From contig NZ_JAUZQD010000023.1 of NCBI RefSeq assembly GCF_030709675.1, forward strand, positions 25,858 through 89,857: 64,000 bases of DNA, read 5' to 3'. Positions 1 to 7,905 of the stretch are shown piece by piece; the stretch's first letter is position 1; each line of letters opens with the position of its first letter. Made by a program: the position numbers and the translations under genes. This DNA comes from Symbioplanes lichenis. GTDB lineage: Bacteria > Actinomycetota > Actinomycetes > Mycobacteriales > Micromonosporaceae. The notes beneath the pieces are model-generated. The model saw only the letters and a program-made list of their open reading frames with translations. It made no database searches and was not told the origin of the DNA.

Positions 1-125
1 GCATCTCCTCGATCGTCCCGCTGCACCGCGCCGACGTGGTGATCACGGACGACGGGATCGACGACACCGCACGGGCAGTCCTTGCGGAACAAGTGAACGA
101 CCTCATGGTGGTGAGCCCCCAGTGA
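1..125 (+). CDS. DeoR-family transcriptional regulator, C-terminal end (partial)
   Basis: The window opens inside a gene whose last 40 codons, read in frame from base 3, contain VVITDDGIDD and end VVSPQ. This is the usual end of the sugar-phosphate sensor domain (DeoRC) of DeoR-type repressors. Its TGA (123-125) overlaps the GTG of galT at 122 by four bases, so the two are translationally coupled. Known role of the family: an N-terminal HTH binds DNA and a C-terminal sugar-phosphate domain senses inducer. Inference: it regulates the galactose operon. The DNA-binding half lies outside the window, so the assignment rests on the short tail and context. Confidence 0.7.
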   Translation, partial: ISSIVPLHRADVVITDDGIDDTARAVLAEQVNDLMVVSPQ

Positions 126-1213
126 TCGAGAAGCGCACGGCTGTTCGGCTGTCGGACGGCCGGGAGCTCATCTATTTCGACGAGTCCCCGACCCACGACC
201 GCGCCGAGTGGCCCGACACCCGGGAGCTGCCGCCCCCGCCGCCCACGTCCCAGCTGCGGTACGACCCGCTGGTCGACGAGTGGGTGGCCGTCGCGGCCCA
301 CCGGCAGACGCGCACCTTCCTGCCGCCGTCGGACAAGTGCCCGCTGTGCCCGTCGACGCCGGAGTTCGCCAGCGAGATCCCGGCGCCGAGCTACGACGTG
401 GTGACCTTCGAGAACCAGTTCCCCTCGTTCAGCGACCGGGTCAAGGCCGACGACATCACCTCGCTCACCGACCTGGTCCCCGTGGTCCCGGGCGTCGGCC
501 GCTGCGAGGTGGTCTGCTTCACCAGCGACCACAACAGCTTCTTCGGGGCGCTCACCCCCGAGCGGGTCCGCACGGTCGTCGACGTCTGGGCCGACCGTAC
601 GACCGAGATGTCGGCCCTGCCGGGCGTCGAGCAGGTCTTCCCGTTCGAGAACCGCGGCGTCGAGATCGGCGTGACGCTGAACCACCCGCACGGGCAGATC
701 TACGCGTACCCCTTCGTCACTCCGCGCACGAAGAGCATGCTCGCCGCGGCCCGCGCGCACGCGGCGAAGACCGGCGGCAACAACCTGTACGCCGACGTGC
801 TCGCCGCCGAGATCGCAGCCGGCACGCGCATCGTGTCGCAGAACGAGCACTGGACGGCGTACGTGCCGGCGGCCGCCCGCTGGCCCTTCGAGGTGCAGCT
901 GGCCCCCAACCGCCACGTCCTCGACATCCCCCAGCTGTCGGACGCCGAGCGGGACGCCTTCGGGCCGATCTACCTCGACCTGCTCCAGCGCTTCGACGCC
1001 CTCTTCGACAAGCCGATGCCCTACATCGCCGCGTGGCACCAGGCGGTCGTGGGCGAGGGCCGCGACCTGGGCTACCTGCACCTGCAGCTCTTCAGCATCC
1101 GCCGCGCCGCCGACAAGCTGAAGTACCTGGCCGGCTCGGAATCGGCGATGGGCGCCTTCATCAACGACATCGTGCCGGAGAAGGCCGCCCAGACGCTGCG
1201 CGAGATCATCTGA
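122..1213 (+). CDS. galT: Galactose-1-phosphate uridylyltransferase
   Basis: A 363-residue Leloir-pathway enzyme exchanging UMP between UDP-glucose and galactose-1-phosphate in the cytoplasm. CPLC at residues 73-76 matches the zinc-binding CxxC. The active-site HPH motif lies at 188-190, inside NHPHGQIYAYP. A second His-rich segment, YLHLQLFSIRR, sits near the C-terminus and matches the conserved family tail. Length is close to E. coli GalT (348). Start is GTG at 122, overlapping the upstream DeoR-type stop by four bases, so it probably has no SD of its own and is translated by coupling. A GC-rich hairpin follows the stop. galK is not on the downstream side. Confidence 0.95.
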   Translation: MIEKRTAVRLSDGRELIYFDESPTHDRAEWPDTRELPPPPPTSQLRYDPLVDEWVAVAAHRQTRTFLPPSDKCPLCPSTPEFASEIPAPSYDVVTFENQFPSFSDRVKADDITSLTDLVPVVPGVGRCEVVCFTSDHNSFFGALTPERVRTVVDVWADRTTEMSALPGVEQVFPFENRGVEIGVTLNHPHGQIYAYPFVTPRTKSMLAAARAHAAKTGGNNLYADVLAAEIAAGTRIVSQNEHWTAYVPAAARWPFEVQLAPNRHVLDIPQLSDAERDAFGPIYLDLLQRFDALFDKPMPYIAAWHQAVVGEGRDLGYLHLQLFSIRRAADKLKYLAGSESAMGAFINDIVPEKAAQTLREII

Positions 1214-1228
1214 CTCGAGAAGTGGGGG

Positions 1229-1254
1229 CGGGGGGCCCGGGACAAGGCCCCCCG
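1229..1254 (+). terminator. Hairpin after galT
   Basis: A perfect 9-bp stem (CGGGGGGCC with GGCCCCCCG) closes an 8-nt loop CGGGACAA 15 bases after the galT stop. There is no T-run, as is common in actinobacteria. Its loop sequence recurs in the next structure. Confidence 0.55.
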
Positions 1255-1337
1255 CAGGGAAGGGACGGACGCCCCGGCACGAGAGAACCGGCGGCGCCCG
1301 GGACAAGGCGGCCGGACCGGCGGGCGACCTCTCGTGC
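1235..1337 (+). repeat. Repeated 14-mer within structured galT 3' region
   Basis: GCCCGGGACAAGGC occurs exactly twice, at 1235-1248 (loop side of the galT hairpin) and 1296-1309. The second copy is enclosed by perfect 9-nt complementary arms GCACGAGAG (1277-1285) and CTCTCGTGC (1329-1337). This fills most of the galT-icd gap (1214-1456), where no gene is visible. Confidence 0.5.
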
Positions 1338-1409
1338 GGTTGTGGTCGTCATCCGTTCTGCTGGGACAAACGAAGCGACATACCCCCCGGTTACGCAGCC
1401 AAACATGGG

Positions 1410-1441
1410 AAAGCCCCCGATCCGCCGGGACCGGGGGCTTT
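1410..1441 (-). terminator. Terminator of icd
   Basis: A perfect 10-bp inverted repeat AAAGCCCCCG / CGGGGGCTTT with a 12-nt loop begins 16 bases beyond the icd stop. The A/T-rich stem ends make it usable in both directions; it faces the end of icd on the minus strand. Confidence 0.75.
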
Positions 1442-1456
1442 CGCGTGGAGCGAGGG

Positions 1457-2671
1457 TCAGGCGAGCTTGCGGGCCAGGTTCTCGTCCAGGGCGTTCATGA
1501 ACTCCTCGGTGGTCAGCCAGGGGGCGTCCTTGCTGATGAGCAGCGCGAGGTCCTTGGTCATCTGACCGCCCTCGACCGTCTCGACGCAGACCTTCTCGAG
1601 GGTCTGGGCGAACTCGGTGACCGCCGGGGTGCCGTCGAGCAGGCCACGGTGCTTGAGGCCGCCGGTCCAGGCGAAGATCGAGGCGATCGGGTTGGTCGAG
1701 GTCTTCTCGCCCTTCTGCCACTGCCGGTAGTGCCGGGTGACAGTGCCGTGCGCGGCCTCGGCCTCGACGGTCTTGCCGTCCGGGGTCATCAGCACCGAGG
1801 TCATCAGGCCGAGCGAGCCGAAGCCCTGCGCGACGGTGTCGGACTGGACGTCACCGTCATAGTTCTTGCAGGCCCAGACGTAGCCGCCCTCCCACTTGAG
1901 CGCGGCGGCGACCATGTCGTCGATGAGCCGGTGCTCGTAGGTGAGGCCGGCCTTCTTGAAGTCCTCGGCGAACTCCGCCTCGAAGATCTCGGCGAACAGG
2001 TCCTTGAAGCGACCGTCGTACGCCTTGAGGATCGTGTTCTTCGTCGACAGGTAGACCGGGTAGTTGCGGGCCAGGCCGTAGCGGAACGACGCCCGGGCGA
2101 AGTCCCGGATCGACTCGTCGTAGTTGTACATGGCCATGGCGACGCCGCCGCCCGGGTAGTCGGCGACGTGGAACTCGATCGGCTCCGAGCCGTCCTCGGG
2201 CGTGAAGGTGACGGTCAGCTTGCCGGCGCTCGGCGCCACGAAGTCGGTCGCCTTGTACTGGTCGCCGTGCGCGTGGCGGCCGATGATGATCGGCTTGGTC
2301 CAGCCCGGCACCAGCCGCGGCACGTTGCTCATGATGATCGGCTCGCGGAAGACCACGCCGCCGAGGATGTTGCGGATCGTGCCGTTCGGCGACCGCCACA
2401 TCTTCTTGAGGCCGAACTCCTCGACGCGCGCCTCGTCCGGGGTGATCGTCGCGCACTTGACGCCGACGCCGTGCCGCTTGATGGCATTCGCCGAGTCGAT
2501 GGTCACCTGGTCGTCGGTCTCGTCGCGGTACTGGATCGACAGGTCGTAGTACTCGAGGTCGACGTCGAGGTAGGGCAGGATCAGCTGCTCGCGGATCTGC
2601 TTCCAGATGATCCGCGTCATCTCGTCGCCGTCGAGCTCCACCACCGGGTTCTCAACCTTGATCTTCGCCAT
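1457..2671 (-). CDS. icd: NADP-dependent isocitrate dehydrogenase
   Basis: A 404-residue enzyme converting isocitrate to 2-oxoglutarate and CO2 with NADPH production in the TCA cycle. The sequence is of the homodimeric type II (eukaryote-like) class: it starts MAKIKVENPVVELDGDEMTR and carries the substrate-binding segment WRSPNGTIRNILGG. It also has the metal-binding region around YDGDVQSD and the NADP region EAAHGTVTRHYR. Length matches the class (about 405). ATG at 2671 is preceded by a GAGAGGAG SD-like stretch. The gene is monocistronic, with a terminator immediately downstream and a palindrome in the promoter region upstream. Confidence 0.96.
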   Translation of the reverse strand: MAKIKVENPVVELDGDEMTRIIWKQIREQLILPYLDVDLEYYDLSIQYRDETDDQVTIDSANAIKRHGVGVKCATITPDEARVEEFGLKKMWRSPNGTIRNILGGVVFREPIIMSNVPRLVPGWTKPIIIGRHAHGDQYKATDFVAPSAGKLTVTFTPEDGSEPIEFHVADYPGGGVAMAMYNYDESIRDFARASFRYGLARNYPVYLSTKNTILKAYDGRFKDLFAEIFEAEFAEDFKKAGLTYEHRLIDDMVAAALKWEGGYVWACKNYDGDVQSDTVAQGFGSLGLMTSVLMTPDGKTVEAEAAHGTVTRHYRQWQKGEKTSTNPIASIFAWTGGLKHRGLLDGTPAVTEFAQTLEKVCVETVEGGQMTKDLALLISKDAPWLTTEEFMNALDENLARKLA

Positions 2672-2706
2672 CGGCCGGCGCTCCTCTCCCGGGACTGCTG
2701 CTCTTA

Positions 2707-2724
2707 GCAGTACGAGCGTACTGC
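2707..2724. promoter_or_regulatory. Palindromic operator candidate upstream of icd
   Basis: A perfect inverted repeat GCAGTAC-N4-GTACTGC lies 36 bp upstream of the icd ATG, where its core promoter should be. The divergent small gene at 2782 lies on the other side. The binding factor is unknown. Confidence 0.4.
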
Positions 2725-2769
2725 ATGACGGCCCGCTCTTCTCGCCGGGCTCGATTTGTCCTCGCGTTC

Positions 2770-2775
2770 TAGAAT
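2770..2775 (+). promoter_or_regulatory. -10 element TAGAAT of a leaderless gene
   Basis: TAGAAT ends six bases before the GTG start at 2782 and no SD is present. This spacing implies that transcription starts at or next to the start codon, giving a leaderless mRNA. Confidence 0.4.
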
Positions 2776-2781
2776 GCTGGC

Positions 2782-3036
2782 GTGGCTTTCCCCGAGCACC
2801 CCGGCGAGCCCTCGCGGCGATCGGGCCCCGAGGTCACCCTCATCATGCTCGCCGGAGCCGCCCTGGTGCTGGCAGTCGCCGCCAGCAGCCTCTGGCTCGT
2901 CGGCGCGGCCATCGTCCCGGCCGCCGCCCTCGTCCTGCGCGAGCAGTCCCCCGACGGCGCCGCCCGCTCCACCGCGGCCACCCTCGCGGCCGGCCTGAGC
3001 CTGATCCTGCTCGGCCTCGGCATCGCCCACGCTTAA
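2782..3036 (+). CDS. Small two-helix membrane protein, unknown function
   Basis: An 84-residue protein. After a polar, Pro/Arg-containing N-terminus of about 17 residues come two hydrophobic stretches. These are roughly residues 19-51 (possibly a pair of close helices) and 65-82, separated by a charged REQSPDGAARS loop. No recognised domain; the composition suits a small integral membrane protein. GTG at 2782 is chosen because TAGAAT stands six bases upstream, consistent with leaderless expression. Its stop overlaps the end of the convergent large ATPase gene by four bases. Divergent from icd. Confidence 0.6.
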   Translation: MAFPEHPGEPSRRSGPEVTLIMLAGAALVLAVAASSLWLVGAAIVPAAALVLREQSPDGAARSTAATLAAGLSLILLGLGIAHA

Positions 3037-6000
3037 GCTCGCGCCCGCGCCAGGACCTCTTCGACCGTCAGCGGGCTGCGCGGGTGGTGAGTCAGCGAGA
3101 GCGGCGTTCTGATCTTCCGGGGCGCGGCGCCCTCGACGGCCAGATAGAACTCGCCGGTCGCCAGCCGGGAGATGTCCGGCACGTCGCCGCCCTTGGCCTT
3201 GGCCATCTCCCGCGCGGCCTCGATCTGGATCGGGCTGTTCATGAGGCCGTGGAGCTGCGTCGCCGCGTTGCCCGGGATGCGGTTGTGCAAGCCCTTCGGG
3301 GCCTGCGTGGCGAAGATCAGCCCGAGCCCGTACTTCCGGGCCTGGGCGGTCAGCGCCAGCGTGCTCTGCGTACAGGCTGTCATCGCGCCCGAGGGAGCGA
3401 ACGTCTGGGCCTCGTCCATGACGAGCAGCCCGAGCAGCGGCCGATCACCGGCGGGGTGGCGCTTGATCCAGGCGAAGAGCGCCATCTGCAGCTGGTTGGC
3501 AAAGCTCTGCCGGACGTCGTCGGACGGCAGCCCCACGAGGCTGATCACCGAGATGCGAGCCCGCTTGCCCGGCGCGGGGGTGAGCAGCACGCCGGGATCC
3601 ATCGGCGTGCCCTCGCCGCCGAAGAGCGGGTCGTTCACCATGGCGGCGGTCAGCGTCTGCGCCAGGCCGAGCCCGATCTTGTCCGCGTCGGGCAGGTCGA
3701 TGAGGCCGTCCGGGAAGTCGGCCAGCGTGTCGACGAGCCCCTTGAGCTGGGAGCCCCCGCGCCGGCCGTAGTGCTCGACCGCCTTGCGCAGCACCGCGAG
3801 CCCCAGGTGGGCCTTGCTAGCCCGGCCGGTGACCATGGCTCTCGGAGCCAGCGCGGCGACCGCGGCCTCGACGGCCTCGTGGAACTCGTCGTCATCGTCG
3901 AGCACGCCGGCGAAGTCGGGCAGCGGCTGGAAGCTGAGCGGCCGGCCCGATGTCCGCCGCGGCGTCCAGACGACGACATCGGTGTTCGCGAGATGGTCCC
4001 GCGCCTTCTCCGCGTCGCCCGGCCGCCACTGGGCGGGCTGCTCGGGCCAGCCTTCGCCCAGCCGGGCCAGGTCGTTGTTGGGGTCGAGCACGATGGCCGA
4101 GACGCCCTGCAGCGCGCACTCCTCCACGATGCGGCGGATGAGCACGGTCTTGCCGGAGCCCGAGCCGGCGAAAATTGTGACGTGCTTGCGGAGCGCTTCG
4201 AGCGCGAGCGGCACAGGCGCCTCGTCGTCGTACCCGTGCCCGACAACGAAAGCCGGCTCAGCTGAGGCTGGGGCCGGAGCCGAGGGCGGAGCCTGGTCGA
4301 GATCAGTCAGCGCGGCCCGCAGGAAGGCGAGATCACGGGTGGGCCGGCGATCGGCCAGCCAGCCCTGCAGGTCCATCGGCGCCTCGGCCAGCATGACCCG
4401 CAGCGCCGCCAGGGTACGCAGATCCTCGTCACCCAGCTCGACGGTCCGGCCGCCGGCCGCGACAAAGGATTCGACGGCCTTCCGCATGCCCGGACCCGTC
4501 GGCCACGGGCGGTTGCGCAGCAAAATCAGCTTCCGCTTGGGCATGCCGGGGTCGAGGGCGGCCGCCACGCACGCCTTCCGCAGCCGGGCCAGCACCGCGT
4601 TGCTGTGATAGCTGTCGCTGATCGCGCGGAAACACCAGTGCACCTGATCTTCCGTACGTTCATCGAGCGTCAGCCGCAGCCGCGCGTGCAACGGCGGATC
4701 CGTACTCGGGGGCGGATCGATGCTGAACGGCTCCCCCGCGTCACCCCGTTCCAGGATCCACGAGGTGAGCCCGGCAGCGAGCAGTGGCGGCAATTCGCGG
4801 TCCTCCGCCGACCGGTCGCGCGGCGTGACCACGTCGGCGGCTGCCCTCAGCTCGGCGAACCACGCGTCGTAGCGGTCCAGCTCCGAGGGGGTGACAGTGA
4901 CGGGAACGGGCCGGGGTTCCCGGGGTTCGTCGGCGGGCGGCTCACCGAGGGTGGTCATCTCCCGGAGCTCGCCGGCTTCGAGGCACGTACGGACATGCCG
5001 GTCGATCTCGATGAGCAGCTGCCGGGGCGTGAAGTTCCCCGCTTCGGCGAAGGCCCGCGGCGACACCGGCCACGAGGGGTACGGAGGCGTGAAGCCCGCT
5101 TGTTCGTACAGGATGGTGAAGCGCTTCTCGATGATCGCCCGGGCGAGGTCGGCGCTGTCGATACGGCGCAGCGGAGACAGCTCGCGGAACCGGTCGGGCA
5201 CCGTGTCGGTCGCGGTCCATTTGATGGTCGACCAGGTATTGGTGAGGCAGGCGAACACGGTCAGGGTCCGTCGCGTCGTCTGCCGCAGGGACATGAGCCC
5301 GTCCGCCATCCGGCTCAGCATCGACACCTGGTCGGGGCTCAACGCGGCGGCACCCGTCACCGCGGCGTCGCCCGAGACCGCCAGCTGGGCGATCAGCGTG
5401 TCGATCTGGTCGATCGCCACGACGGACGGTCCGGTGAGGGCCAGCAGCCAGGACAGGTCCTGCACGATCTGCTGCGGCTGACGAGGGCCCCGGCGCATGC
5501 CCCACGCCGCCCGCTCACCGGGAACCACTTCCTCACCCGAGAGGAAGTAGTTCTCGGCGATGTCGCGATGGGTGATGTCCTCCGAGGCACTCAGCGCCAG
5601 GGCCCGGGCGGTCTCCTGACTCACCCGGGCCGCCTGACGGTCGAAGTTGCCCAGCCCTTCCAGGAAGACGTCCAGGTCGTCCCGGGTCAGCACCTTCATG
5701 CCCATGAACGCCCGGCGGGCGGTCCGGGGCGCACCCACCAGTGCGGAAAGCCGCTGCAACAGCAGCCTGAGCTGGGTGTCCTGGGTCCCGGGCACCGGTC
5801 GCGCCAGACCGTCCAGCATGGCGGCCAGCACACTGTCCCAGAAGCTGCCGGCATCGAGCAGGCTGACCAGGAAGAAGTACCCGCCCTGGGCTTGAACCCG
5901 CTGGCGGATCCAGCCGAGCAGATGGGTCTTCCCGGAGCCACGCTGGCCTTGCACGATCAGGCCGAGCGGGCTGCCACCCGGGCCCGAGGCCGCCTCCCGC

Positions 6001-6137
6001 ACGCCGGCGAGCACCTCTCGTACGACCGGGACGTGCAGGCCGTCGACGTGGAAGGGCGACGGCCGCCACACGTCGTCGGGAACCGGCGCCCAGTCGAACC
6101 GCAGGGCCGCCAGGGCCGTACGTTCCGCCTCGTTCAT
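3033..6137 (-). CDS. Dual-ATPase protein: N-terminal AAA module plus C-terminal HerA/FtsK-like module
   Basis: A 1034-residue protein with two complete P-loop NTPase cores. Module one has Walker A GQRGSGKT at 64-71 and a Walker B-like SVVAIDQID at about 238-246, resembling AAA/Orc-like ATPases. Module two has Walker A GSGSGKT at about 658-664, then IVLDPNNDLARLG. It ends with Walker B LLVMDEAQTF (DE at 908-909) and a sensor-like IFATQAPKG, the pattern of HerA/FtsK hexameric DNA translocases. No signal peptide or membrane segment. ATG at 6137 overlaps the stop of the upstream winged-helix gene (ATGA). Inference: an ATP-driven DNA motor acting with the two upstream products, one a predicted nuclease. 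It could be defence or housekeeping DNA processing; I cannot place it in a named system. Confidence 0.75.
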   Translation of the reverse strand: MNEAERTALAALRFDWAPVPDDVWRPSPFHVDGLHVPVVREVLAGVREAASGPGGSPLGLIVQGQRGSGKTHLLGWIRQRVQAQGGYFFLVSLLDAGSFWDSVLAAMLDGLARPVPGTQDTQLRLLLQRLSALVGAPRTARRAFMGMKVLTRDDLDVFLEGLGNFDRQAARVSQETARALALSASEDITHRDIAENYFLSGEEVVPGERAAWGMRRGPRQPQQIVQDLSWLLALTGPSVVAIDQIDTLIAQLAVSGDAAVTGAAALSPDQVSMLSRMADGLMSLRQTTRRTLTVFACLTNTWSTIKWTATDTVPDRFRELSPLRRIDSADLARAIIEKRFTILYEQAGFTPPYPSWPVSPRAFAEAGNFTPRQLLIEIDRHVRTCLEAGELREMTTLGEPPADEPREPRPVPVTVTPSELDRYDAWFAELRAAADVVTPRDRSAEDRELPPLLAAGLTSWILERGDAGEPFSIDPPPSTDPPLHARLRLTLDERTEDQVHWCFRAISDSYHSNAVLARLRKACVAAALDPGMPKRKLILLRNRPWPTGPGMRKAVESFVAAGGRTVELGDEDLRTLAALRVMLAEAPMDLQGWLADRRPTRDLAFLRAALTDLDQAPPSAPAPASAEPAFVVGHGYDDEAPVPLALEALRKHVTIFAGSGSGKTVLIRRIVEECALQGVSAIVLDPNNDLARLGEGWPEQPAQWRPGDAEKARDHLANTDVVVWTPRRTSGRPLSFQPLPDFAGVLDDDDEFHEAVEAAVAALAPRAMVTGRASKAHLGLAVLRKAVEHYGRRGGSQLKGLVDTLADFPDGLIDLPDADKIGLGLAQTLTAAMVNDPLFGGEGTPMDPGVLLTPAPGKRARISVISLVGLPSDDVRQSFANQLQMALFAWIKRHPAGDRPLLGLLVMDEAQTFAPSGAMTACTQSTLALTAQARKYGLGLIFATQAPKGLHNRIPGNAATQLHGLMNSPIQIEAAREMAKAKGGDVPDISRLATGEFYLAVEGAAPRKIRTPLSLTHHPRSPLTVEEVLARARA

Positions 6138-6772
6138 CCCACACCGATCGCGAGCAGGTGGTTCTCCTGGCCGCCGAGCCGGAGCGCCGCCTCGACGTCC
6201 GCCTCGGTGAGCGTCTTCCGATTCGGCTCCGGGGCGAGGGTCACGCCCTCCTCGCGGCTGAGTTCGCGCAGGGCGGCGTCCAGATCCTCGCGTGGAACAT
6301 CGGCGAAGAAGGGCCGGAGCCGGCGCAGGCTCACCCAGGCGCCGGGTTCGGTGGCGAGCTCCCGTCCCGCGTGGACGATGCGGTCCCGCAAGTTTCCGGA
6401 CGGCGCCGGCGCGCGCACGTCGCTCAGCGCGAAGAGCTCCCCCAGCGTGGCGCAGCCGCTACGAGGCAGGACACGATCACGCAGGGCGGCCTGCAGGGCG
6501 GTCAGCGCGGCACCGACCGCCGTCGCGCCGCGGACCTTGAACTCGAGGTCGTCCTGCATGCGGACCCAGCCCCTGTCCTCCAGCTGCAGGGCATACGTAC
6601 GCCCGGTCTTGCGGCCGGCCACGTATCGCAGGCGGGTGAGCTTGTCGCGCTGCGGCTTGCGGACCTCCAGCCCGTACCGCTCGCGCAACTCGGTCGCCGG
6701 CACTTCTCGCGCCTCGACCATGAGTACGACCAGGATCGCGCTCTCCGACGCCGTCAGGTCATCGCCGGCCAT
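6134..6772 (-). CDS. Winged-helix-like protein linking nuclease and ATPase genes
   Basis: A 212-residue protein of unknown function. The first 75 residues (LTASESAILVVLMVEAREVP, then ELRERYGL and KLTRLRYVAG) have the helix-turn-helix and wing-like pattern of a winged-helix domain. The C-terminal part (about 120-205) is charged and helical, with LREELSREEG-like segments and a polar end. Its ATG lies inside the last 14 bases of the upstream nuclease gene, and its stop overlaps the ATPase start by four bases. The three must therefore be co-translated. Inference: a DNA-binding or adaptor subunit that recruits the ATPase or nuclease. It could instead be an autoregulator. Confidence 0.6.
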   Translation of the reverse strand: MAGDDLTASESAILVVLMVEAREVPATELRERYGLEVRKPQRDKLTRLRYVAGRKTGRTYALQLEDRGWVRMQDDLEFKVRGATAVGAALTALQAALRDRVLPRSGCATLGELFALSDVRAPAPSGNLRDRIVHAGRELATEPGAWVSLRRLRPFFADVPREDLDAALRELSREEGVTLAPEPNRKTLTEADVEAALRLGGQENHLLAIGVG

Positions 6773-7637
6773 GGTGCCGTACCTCCGCTGCTTCCTGGCG
6801 ACGGGCCAGCAGATACTTGCCGATCTGCTGGACCACGGCGCCGACGTCGTGGGTCACTCGGGCGTTGGTGAAACGCAGGACGGCATATCCGTCGAGCTGC
6901 AGCCGGACGTCGCGTTGCCGGTCGGCCTCGTAGTGCAGCGGCCGGCAGTGCTCCGGCCCGTCGATCTCCACCACGCAGCGTTCCTCCGGCCACACCAGGT
7001 CGAGCCGCACCGGCATCGCGAGCCCCGACTGGTAACTCTGATTCCAGCGGCGCCCGGCCGCCCAGCTCTCAGCGGCGAGCGCGGCCTCCAGGGCCCGTTC
7101 GACGTGGCTCGCCGGATGCGGCTTGCCCACGACGGCCGGACCGGGCGCCCCGGAGCTGACCGGCGGCGCCGGCCGGAACTCCGGCAGCCCCGACCCGCGC
7201 GCACCGGCGCCGACGACCCAGACCGCCGGGCCGCCGTGGTGCATGAGCCAGCCCGCTCCCGCCGCGACGACCTCCTTGTCCGCACCGCCCGGCTCGGTGA
7301 GGAGCACCACCTTCCGCCGGCCGAACGCACTCGCCACAAGCCGGGCCAGCGCTGCCGCCCGGGCCCGCAACGGCAACGACGCGGTCGCGGCTCGCCGTCC
7401 CGTCACCGCGGCGACGGCCAGGTCGGGCAGGTAGAAGCCGGGATAGTGGTCGCGGCGGGCCCGTGCGGCAGCAGCTGCCCGGACCGCGACCAGACCGGCG
7501 GTGTCGGGGCGGACGCCCGTGGCAGCCTCCGGCAGCCAGGCCGGCACGAGGTCGACGGCCACCTGCTCGAGGCGGTCGACCGCGGCCCGCACGAAGTCGG
7601 CCGGCAGCGGACAACGTGGCGCCGGGCGGTGCACCAC
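6759..7637 (-). CDS. DUF559-type (Vsr-like, PD-(D/E)XK) nuclease domain protein
   Basis: At least 292 residues. The C-terminal 100 residues carry RLDLVWPEERCVVEIDG, then RQRDVRLQLDGYAVLRFTN. This is the D...ExD core and conserved tail of DUF559/Vsr-like endonuclease folds (D213, E224 and D226 in this numbering). The N-terminal two thirds are unrecognised, rich in Ala/Arg, with a VVLLTEP strand-like segment. GTG at 7637 is the first standard start but has no SD. The frame stays open to a TAG at 7779-7781, and CTG at 7742 lies six bases after GGGGAGGG, so the true protein may be about 35 residues longer. It is first gene of the nuclease, winged-helix, ATPase cassette. Known for the family: DNA cleavage; the substrate here is unknown. 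Confidence 0.7.
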   Translation of the reverse strand: MVHRPAPRCPLPADFVRAAVDRLEQVAVDLVPAWLPEAATGVRPDTAGLVAVRAAAAARARRDHYPGFYLPDLAVAAVTGRRAATASLPLRARAAALARLVASAFGRRKVVLLTEPGGADKEVVAAGAGWLMHHGGPAVWVVGAGARGSGLPEFRPAPPVSSGAPGPAVVGKPHPASHVERALEAALAAESWAAGRRWNQSYQSGLAMPVRLDLVWPEERCVVEIDGPEHCRPLHYEADRQRDVRLQLDGYAVLRFTNARVTHDVGAVVQQIGKYLLARRQEAAEVRHHGRR

Positions 7638-7905
7638 GGCGGCAAGATCCGGGTGGTCGCGGGCGATCGAGAGAGCGAGGGCATCAGTGTCCGCAGCAGG
7701 CAGCGCGACGACGCGATCGAGCGGAATTCCGGCGGCTGTCAGCCTCGTCCCTCCCCGGCTCGAGTGCCTCGGACCAGCCTAGGAACGCGCCCCCGCCAAC
7801 ACCAGACAAGCCACCCGCAAGGGGGAAAAGCACCTTCCCGCAAAGGTCTCGCGACGGCCAGGAGGCATTCGGCGGGGCGTAACCCCGGGCGAGTCGCATT
7901 GATGC

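Noticed and set aside
3033..7742. Assignment to BREX, DISARM, Dnd/Ssp or Wadjet
   Set aside because: None of their hallmark genes (PglZ/PglX, DrmAB, DndBCD, condensin-like JetABC) is present beside the cassette.
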